64,000 bases of DNA, from positions 147,657-211,656 of the forward strand of contig NZ_JAJUWS010000005.1 in NCBI RefSeq assembly GCF_021390475.1, written 5' to 3'. Each line of letters starts with the position of its first letter. The stretch's first letter is position 1. Below, one piece after another: positions 59,176 through 64,000 of the stretch. The DNA is from Streptomyces sp. ST2-7A. Lineage in GTDB: Bacteria; Actinomycetota; Actinomycetes; Streptomycetales; Streptomycetaceae. The notes under the pieces are model-generated. The model was not told the DNA's origin, searched no databases, and was given only the letters and a program-made list of their open reading frames with translations. A program made the translations under genes and the position numbers.

Positions 59176-61289
59176 GCGAGGAAGAACCGCAGATGAGTGA
59201 CCGGCCACCGCAGCTGTTCACCGCGATCGACTCGCTGCTCGCCGCTGTCGACGACGGCACCGTGCTGCCCGTTCCGGCCGAGCGGGTACGACTGCGCGAG
59301 GCAGCCGGTCTCACCGAGGCTGCAGTCGCCCAGGCACTCGGCGTGCGCGTACCGAGCATCACCGCTTGGGAAGCCGGCCGCGCCGAACCCAGGGGAGAGC
59401 GCCTGGAGGCCTACCGCCGCCTCCTCGAAGGCCTCACCCACCGCTACCCCCCCACCACCCCGCCGCCCCCCCCGAAAACACTCTCCACTCCACCCGCGCC
59501 CGCAGAAGAAGCCCTGCCCCCACAAGCCGCTGCCCCGGTAGAACCCGCCGCGCAGCGTCCGCCTGCGCCCCCGGCGTCCTCACGCCGTCCAGTAGTGAAG
59601 AAGCCGCTCAAGCCCATCGGCATCGATCCGCGGTTCTCGCACGGCCCGCTGGCAGTATTGGATGGTGACGGGTCCGCGTACGGGGTGGACGGCCTGGTGC
59701 TGGAGTGCCCGGCCACCACCATCACCGAGTTGGTGGAGTGGACGCTCACCGAGTCCGGTCTCGGGGCCGGGAAGCTGAATCGGTACGGCAAGGACTCCGA
59801 TCCGCTGATCGTGCTCACCGCGTCTGCGGCGGTGAAGCTGGGGCTGCCCGAGCGCCTGGAGGGACACGAGCAGCGCCGTTCCCTGCGCCTGCCCGAGGAC
59901 CACCCGGTGGTCAAGCAGGTCATCAAGGCGAAGTGGAAGCTGACGCGGCGCGGGTTCGGTCCCTGGCCCCGGATCTACCGCAAGGCGCAGGGCCGTGAGC
60001 GGCAGTGCGTGCAGCTGGCGATCCTGTCCTGGGACGCGCTCGATGCCCGTTCCTGGCCCGGCGTGGCCGGGATGGAGCCGGCCGACATCGCCCGCGTCCT
60101 CGGGCTCTACGCGACCCGGGTGATCACCCCGCGCGGCTCAACTGCCGTCTCGGGGCTGGAGTTGATGACCGCGCTGCGCCCGCCGACCAGGCCGGTGCGC
60201 GAGGAGGGGACCGGGAACTGGATCAGTGGCCACAACCCGGGCAGTTTGGGGACGGAGCCGGTGGATCCGGCGCCGCCGGAGGCCACCTCCGAACACCCCG
60301 TCGTCGTCCGATCCGGCTGGACGGGCGGGTTTCTGGATGAGGAGGCGTACCAGTGGGTGCGGCCCGTCGAGTCGCTGACCGATGAGGAGTGCGTGCTGCC
60401 CCACGCCGTGGGCCTGGACCTGAACACCGCGTTCCTCGCCGCCGCCGCACGGCTGGTGGTCGGGTTGTCGGGCCCCGAGCACGTGGTCCGGCCGGCATTC
60501 GACAAGAAGATCCCCGGCTCCTGGTACGTGGACCTCAGCCATGTGAAGGTCGATCCGCGTCTGCCCTCCCCGTTCACCCCCGACGGCACCCGCCCGACCG
60601 GGCCGGCCTGGTACCAGACCCACACGGTCGCCTACGCCCAGGAACTCGGGTTCAACGTCCACCCCCTCGAGGGGTTCCTGCGCCGGGAGACCGGGGCGTA
60701 TCTGGATCCGTGGCACGACCGACTCAAGACCGCCTACCTCGACACCCTCGCCGACCTCGGCGTCACCAAAGACCTGGACGACCAGCAGTTCCTCGCGGCG
60801 ATGGAACGCCACAAGGACGCCGATCCGACCCTGGCCGCCGTTCTCGCGGCCATCAAGGCCACCGTCAAGGGCGGGGTCGGGAAGCTGCGCGAGCGCCCGC
60901 AGGGCCGGTACTATCGCGACGGCGAGCCGTGGCCGGCTCTCGCCCGGCCGACCTGGCGCCCCGACATCCGCGCCGCCGTCATCTCCAAGGCGCGGGTGAA
61001 CATGCACCGCAAGATGCGCAAGACGGCCGAGTTCACCGGCCTGTACCCCCTCGCGGTGCTGTCCGACTGCGTGGTCTACCCCTCGCCGGGACCGTCCCCG
61101 CTGGATTTCCTGCCCTACGCCGCGTCGGGGGAGCCGCAGCCCGGCGCCTTCCGCCTCGGCCCCACACCGGGCCTGGCGAAGGTGGAGGGCGTGCAGTCGA
61201 TGCTGTGGGCGGTCGACCTCATGGAGAAGGGTCTGAACCCGGCCCGCCACATCAAGGGCGGCGACGCCGTCCTGGACGAGGGGGAGTAG
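59172..61289 (+). CDS. tap: Telomere-associated protein Tap
   Basis: A 705-residue protein matching the Streptomyces telomere-associated protein, which binds the 3' overhang of replicating telomeres and recruits the terminal protein. An N-terminal helix-turn-helix (LREAAGLTEAAVAQALGVRV, then TAWEAGRAEPRGERLEAY) is followed by a Pro-rich linker (about 95-145) and the large conserved domain, with FSHGPLAVLDGD, LDLNTAFLAAA, GVGKLRERPQGRYYR and RVNMHRKMRKT. Length is near the usual 740. GTG 59172 overlaps the upstream stop; ATG 59193 is possible. The tpg gene starts 6 nt after its stop, the standard tap-tpg operon of linear replicons. Confidence 0.9.
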   Translation: MSEEEPQMSDRPPQLFTAIDSLLAAVDDGTVLPVPAERVRLREAAGLTEAAVAQALGVRVPSITAWEAGRAEPRGERLEAYRRLLEGLTHRYPPTTPPPPPKTLSTPPAPAEEALPPQAAAPVEPAAQRPPAPPASSRRPVVKKPLKPIGIDPRFSHGPLAVLDGDGSAYGVDGLVLECPATTITELVEWTLTESGLGAGKLNRYGKDSDPLIVLTASAAVKLGLPERLEGHEQRRSLRLPEDHPVVKQVIKAKWKLTRRGFGPWPRIYRKAQGRERQCVQLAILSWDALDARSWPGVAGMEPADIARVLGLYATRVITPRGSTAVSGLELMTALRPPTRPVREEGTGNWISGHNPGSLGTEPVDPAPPEATSEHPVVVRSGWTGGFLDEEAYQWVRPVESLTDEECVLPHAVGLDLNTAFLAAAARLVVGLSGPEHVVRPAFDKKIPGSWYVDLSHVKVDPRLPSPFTPDGTRPTGPAWYQTHTVAYAQELGFNVHPLEGFLRRETGAYLDPWHDRLKTAYLDTLADLGVTKDLDDQQFLAAMERHKDADPTLAAVLAAIKATVKGGVGKLRERPQGRYYRDGEPWPALARPTWRPDIRAAVISKARVNMHRKMRKTAEFTGLYPLAVLSDCVVYPSPGPSPLDFLPYAASGEPQPGAFRLGPTPGLAKVEGVQSMLWAVDLMEKGLNPARHIKGGDAVLDEGE

Positions 61290-61294
61290 GGGCT

Positions 61295-61849
61295 GTGGGG
61301 GAGATCGAGGACGCGATCGAGCGCGCCGATCGTGAGGGTTTCACCCGGCAGCCGCCCAAGACCCTCAAGGCTCGGATCGGCTATCTGCTCAAGCAGCTCG
61401 GCAGTGCGAAGGCCGTCGCGCGGGAGATCGGGGTCACCGCGGACTCGGTGAACCGCTATCGGCGCGGTGCCCGCACCGCCCGTCCGGATGTCGCGGCGAG
61501 GATCGACGCGGCTGTCCGGTCCCGGTGGCAGCCCGGCGTGCGCAAACGCCGCCGGCGCCAGGCGGCCACCACCGGCGGGGTCACGATCGAGACCCGGGCC
61601 CGCTTCGGGTACACCGCGCCGGTCGGCACGACCGACGACGGACGCTTCCGCCGCCTGACCGTGCACCTGCCCCCGACGTACGCCCGCCGCCTGTTCGACG
61701 CTCGTGAGCAGGGCGCGAGCGACCGGCAGATGCGCGACATCATCGCCGAAGGGCTCAAGGAGGTGTATTTCCAGGACGGCGGCCACCGGGCGATGGGCTT
61801 GTCGGAAGTGGCCATCACCGATATCGACTACCTGGACCTGGACTACTGA
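61295..61849 (+). CDS. tpg: Telomere terminal protein Tpg
   Basis: A 184-residue protein, exactly the family length. It is covalently attached to the 5' ends of linear Streptomyces DNA and primes end patching. Recognisable features are GEIEDAIERADREGFTRQPP at the start, the HTH text KAVAREIGVTADSVNRYRRGAR, KRRRRQAATTGG, FGYTAPVGTTDDGR and LKEVYFQDGGHR. A conserved Thr near residue 114 in the family lies in the RRLTVHLP block, the probable DNA-linkage region. GTG 61295 is preceded by GGGGAG. Together with tap it shows that the replicon is linear and the window is near an end, or was. Confidence 0.93.
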   Translation: MGEIEDAIERADREGFTRQPPKTLKARIGYLLKQLGSAKAVAREIGVTADSVNRYRRGARTARPDVAARIDAAVRSRWQPGVRKRRRRQAATTGGVTIETRARFGYTAPVGTTDDGRFRRLTVHLPPTYARRLFDAREQGASDRQMRDIIAEGLKEVYFQDGGHRAMGLSEVAITDIDYLDLDY

Positions 61850-62210
61850 CCAGGAGCCACGCATACGAAGTGGCCCGCCCCGTGTGACTGAGCGCTTCAG
61901 TTGGCGAGTGAGCGCGCTCACTGCGCTGCGTCCTTCGTGTTCGTTGCTTCGTGCGCTGCACCGCCAGGAGGAAGCCGCGGCCCTCGAGGAGAGGGCAGCG
62001 GAGGCGAGAAAGCCCCGGGGCCTGTTCGGCCGCCCCGGCGAGGTCCTGCTGCAGTACCTCGGGCAGCAGCTCGCGCCGGTGCGCGGCCAGCCGGTCCAGG
62101 CGGGCGGTGTCCCCGGGGCCGTGCTCGGGGAGGTCCCCGATGGGATCGGCGGTCCTCGCCCCGGTATCGGCGCCCGGCACCCGGCCGGTGAGGGGTTCGG
62201 GCACACACAC
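61815..62210 (-). CDS. Possible small hypothetical protein (uncertain)
   Basis: An open frame of 131 codons between tpg and the hypothetical genes, overlapping the tpg 3' end by 35 nt. The middle looks protein-like (LDRLAAHRRELLPEVLQQDLAG), but the start is a GTG inside a CA/GT repeat with no good ribosome-binding site and the ends are unconvincing. The remainder of 61850-62279 has nothing I can support. It may be non-coding DNA or a relic. Confidence 0.25.
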   Translation of the reverse strand: MCVPEPLTGRVPGADTGARTADPIGDLPEHGPGDTARLDRLAAHRRELLPEVLQQDLAGAAEQAPGLSRLRCPLLEGRGFLLAVQRTKQRTRRTQRSERAHSPTEALSHTGRATSYAWLLVSSPGPGSRYR

Positions 62211-62279
62211 CCGGACCCGTTCGTTCGATCGGCGGTACGCCCCCGGGTGGGTGTGGTGCGGCCAGGGGCCCGGTGCGCT

Positions 62280-62672
62280 TCACCGGTCGTCGGGTGCGCT
62301 GCCTACCCACGCGATCGGCTGCCCCTGGCTGTTGTGGCCCCAGTGCGGTTCCTCCATCGAGGTCTCGTGCCCGTCGGGAAGGACGCAGATCCGTCCCCAG
62401 CGGCCGTGCTTGCCCGGACAGATCCCGGTGAGCCGGGCCGCGTCACCCTCGCGCACGGCCTGTTCGTAGCGGTCCCGGAACGGTTGGAGGCGTGTGCTCA
62501 GCTCTCTGCCGAGTTCCGTCTCCGCCGCCTCGACCCGGGTCCGCGCCTCCTGCACCCCGGGGTCGGACAGCAGAGCCGAGATCACCTTCTCCGCTTCCAG
62601 GAAGGCCCGGGTGCGGCTGTGCCGCCGTAGGGCCTCCCGTACGCGTTCCTCCTGCGTGTGGTCACCGGTCAC
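62280..62672 (-). CDS. Hypothetical protein
   Basis: A 130-residue protein starting at GTG 62672, with AAGGAG 8 nt upstream. The first 90 residues are a charged helical region (VREALRRHSRTRAFLEAEKVISALL, LSTRLQPFRDRYEQAV) with coiled-coil character. The end has paired Cys/His text (GICPGKHGRWGRICVLPDGHETS), which may bind zinc. No family is recognised. It overlaps the preceding gene by 11 bases and belongs to the HA-helicase fragment operon. Confidence 0.65.
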   Translation of the reverse strand: MTGDHTQEERVREALRRHSRTRAFLEAEKVISALLSDPGVQEARTRVEAAETELGRELSTRLQPFRDRYEQAVREGDAARLTGICPGKHGRWGRICVLPDGHETSMEEPHWGHNSQGQPIAWVGSAPDDR

Positions 62673-63069
62673 GGTCACTGCTCCTTCCTTTCGACCGCGG
62701 GGCCGGTCCCGGCCCGGCGGTCGGCTGCACGGCCTGCTCGCGGTTGTGGGGGATCTCCCCGCTCCCCAGCAGCGACCGGGTGGCGCGGGCACGTCCGTGC
62801 TGCCGGTAGGTGCTGTCGGCAACGCGGGCCAGCACCTCCAACGCCCGGTCCACACCGGCGTCCCAACCCTCCTCGTGGGCGGCGCCCTGAGCGGCGGGGG
62901 CGCTGCCGTGCAGTTCTTCCACCCAGCAGTGCGCATCGGCCACCGCACCGGCCTCCAGCGCGCACAGGAGCTCGTCCGCCTCATCCGGCTCCAGCCCGGC
63001 GGCCGCGAGGATCGCGTGAACCCGCATCCGGGCGCCGACCGCCGCCGTCCGGTAGTCGCCCGGGTCCAT
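62662..63069 (-). CDS. Hypothetical protein
   Basis: A 135-residue protein starting at ATG 63069 in ATGA overlap with the helicase-associated fragment upstream. It has a helical core (MRVHAILAAAGLEPDEADELLCALEAGAVADAHCWVEEL, seen as MRVHAILAAAGLEP and EADELLCALEAG) and a basic, Gly/Pro-rich tail. No known family. Its coupling to the HA-repeat gene and closeness to tap-tpg suggest a subtelomeric gene set of unknown role. Confidence 0.65.
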   Translation of the reverse strand: MDPGDYRTAAVGARMRVHAILAAAGLEPDEADELLCALEAGAVADAHCWVEELHGSAPAAQGAAHEEGWDAGVDRALEVLARVADSTYRQHGRARATRSLLGSGEIPHNREQAVQPTAGPGPAPRSKGRSSDRDR

Positions 63070-63968
63070 CACGCCGCCTCTTCCGTCGTGGCCCAGTGGA
63101 GTCCGAGGTCGGCGAGCTGCCGGCGCTTGTCGGTGGTGAGTTTGGCGCGGCGGGTTTTGGTGTTGGTCAGCCACACTCCGAGCTTGATCGCGTGTTCCTC
63201 GCCGTCCAGGACGATCCGCTCTACGTGGCCTCGGGGGACGGTCACCGAGCCGGTGCGGGCCTTGTACCGGGCCAGGGCCGCCACGCCCTTCTCGAAGGCG
63301 TTCACGGCCGTCCCGGGGGCCTTGGCGGGCTCCGCCTGCCCGGGGGGCGGTGGGGTGATGCCGATGGCTTCCAGGAGTTCGCGCTGCCCGGCCGCCAGCC
63401 CTTCCCACCCCTTCGGTGTCCGTTGTCGGGCCAGCCATCGCCCGATGTCCATGCCGTGAACGGTGACACCGGGCGGGATGTCGGCCCGGGCGTCGATCCG
63501 GCCCTGTTCGTCGGCCAGGAGCGCGCGCAGCGCGGCGTAGTGGCGCTGCCAGGGGGGCGGCCAGCCGGGGTTCCAGTGCTCGTCCACGGCCTCCAACGCG
63601 GCCTTCCACTCCGGGTGCCCGTCCAGGGCACCGGGACGCCGCAGGTTGCTCAACCACTGCCCGATCGGCTGGTCCAGGGCCGTTGCCGTCCTCGGGGCAC
63701 AGAGGGTCCAGTGCTCCTCGAAGTACGCCTTCGCCGCCTCCAGGTTCTCCTGGAACCGCTCGTCCGCGACGGACCACACCATGCCGAGCCGCTCCAGCCG
63801 CTGCGCGCGCTGCGCGCTCATCTCCCCGGCCCCGTGGGCCCGGCGCTGTTCCGCGACCCACTGCCCCAGCGGCTGTGAGTTCTCATTTCTCTTGCGGTAG
63901 AGAGATCGCTCTGACCTGCGAGGATGCAGATGGCTGAGAGATGCCTCGCTATGCTTTCTCCGTGCGGA
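63069..63968 (-). pseudogene. Truncated helicase-associated (HA-repeat) protein, remnant of a telomeric helicase
   Basis: The frame encodes helicase-associated domain repeats (PF03457 type): PLGQWVAEQRR with LERLGMVW, IGQWLSNLRR, IGRWLARQR and LGVWLTNTKTRR with LADLGLHW. In Streptomyces these repeats lie at the C-terminus of large subtelomeric helicases. Here similarity extends upstream of the first ATG (63821) to NSQPLGQW, yet no usable start codon is found before an in-frame TGA at 63969-63971. The helicase motor domains are absent from that frame. It is either a 5'-truncated relic or a shortened 250-residue protein starting at ATG 63821. The last 30 bases of the window hold nothing clear. 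Confidence 0.65.
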
Positions 63969-64000
63969 TCAGGACCTTGAGCTGCAGTACCGCAGGCTTG

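Overview
The window is high-GC actinobacterial DNA, almost certainly Streptomyces or a close relative. GC-rich third positions, GTG starts, SARP regulation and DrrABC-type resistance genes all fit. A tap-tpg pair (telomere-associated protein and terminal protein) near the right end indicates a linear replicon, so the window is probably subtelomeric chromosome or linear plasmid.

Left edge (1-9.4 kb): debris of a deoxysugar/glycosylation locus (a nonsense-interrupted P450-like helper fused to a glycosyltransferase tail, and an intact dTDP-glucose 4,6-dehydratase). Next comes a self-resistance block: DrrA/DrrB-type ABC exporter, glutathione-peroxidase-like protein and a DrrC/UvrA-like ATPase. 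After these are an ISL3 transposase remnant and about 2 kb with no convincing gene.

Core (9.5-52 kb): a large nonribosomal peptide cluster. It holds a SARP-NB-ARC regulator, two divergent paralogous P450s, a decayed Sfp-type phosphopantetheinyl transferase, an aryl-AMP ligase, a fatty-acyl-AMP-ligase-like enzyme with its own carrier protein, a three-gene ABC exporter, an FAD oxidoreductase, an alpha/beta hydrolase, methyltransferases, a VOC protein and a BBE-like oxidase. The heart is a seven-gene operon on the minus strand (44.1 to 27.2 kb) in which every gene overlaps the next: free-standing condensation protein, NRPS-1 (ArCP-Cy-A-T-Cy-A-T), NRPS-2 (docking-Cy-A-[MT]-T-TE), saccharopine-dehydrogenase-like enzyme, thiazolinyl imide reductase, type II thioesterase and O-methyltransferase. 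Right of it lies a beta-hydroxytryptophan/kynurenine module: MbtH-A-T protein, P450, thioesterase, SDR, aminotransferase and tryptophan 2,3-dioxygenase. This is the gene set known from 3-hydroxyquinaldic acid formation in thiocoraline-type bisintercalators. No salicylate synthase is present.

My reading is a pathway that primes a yersiniabactin/pyochelin-like heterocyclising assembly line with a tryptophan-derived 3-hydroxyquinoline-2-carboxylate (or close relative) in place of salicylate. The predicted product is a quinolinyl-(poly)thiazoline/thiazolidine, N-methylated and further oxidised or methylated. The UvrA-like and Drr genes suggest it, or a neighbouring product, acts on DNA.

Right edge (52-64 kb): decayed genes, two VOC/unknown relics, and a Tn7/Tn5053-like transposition operon with two AAA+ ATPases flanking a DDE transposase; one ATPase carries a transposase-like DNA-binding N-terminus. 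Then come an HTH protein, Tap, Tpg, small unknown genes and a truncated helicase-associated (HA-repeat) gene.
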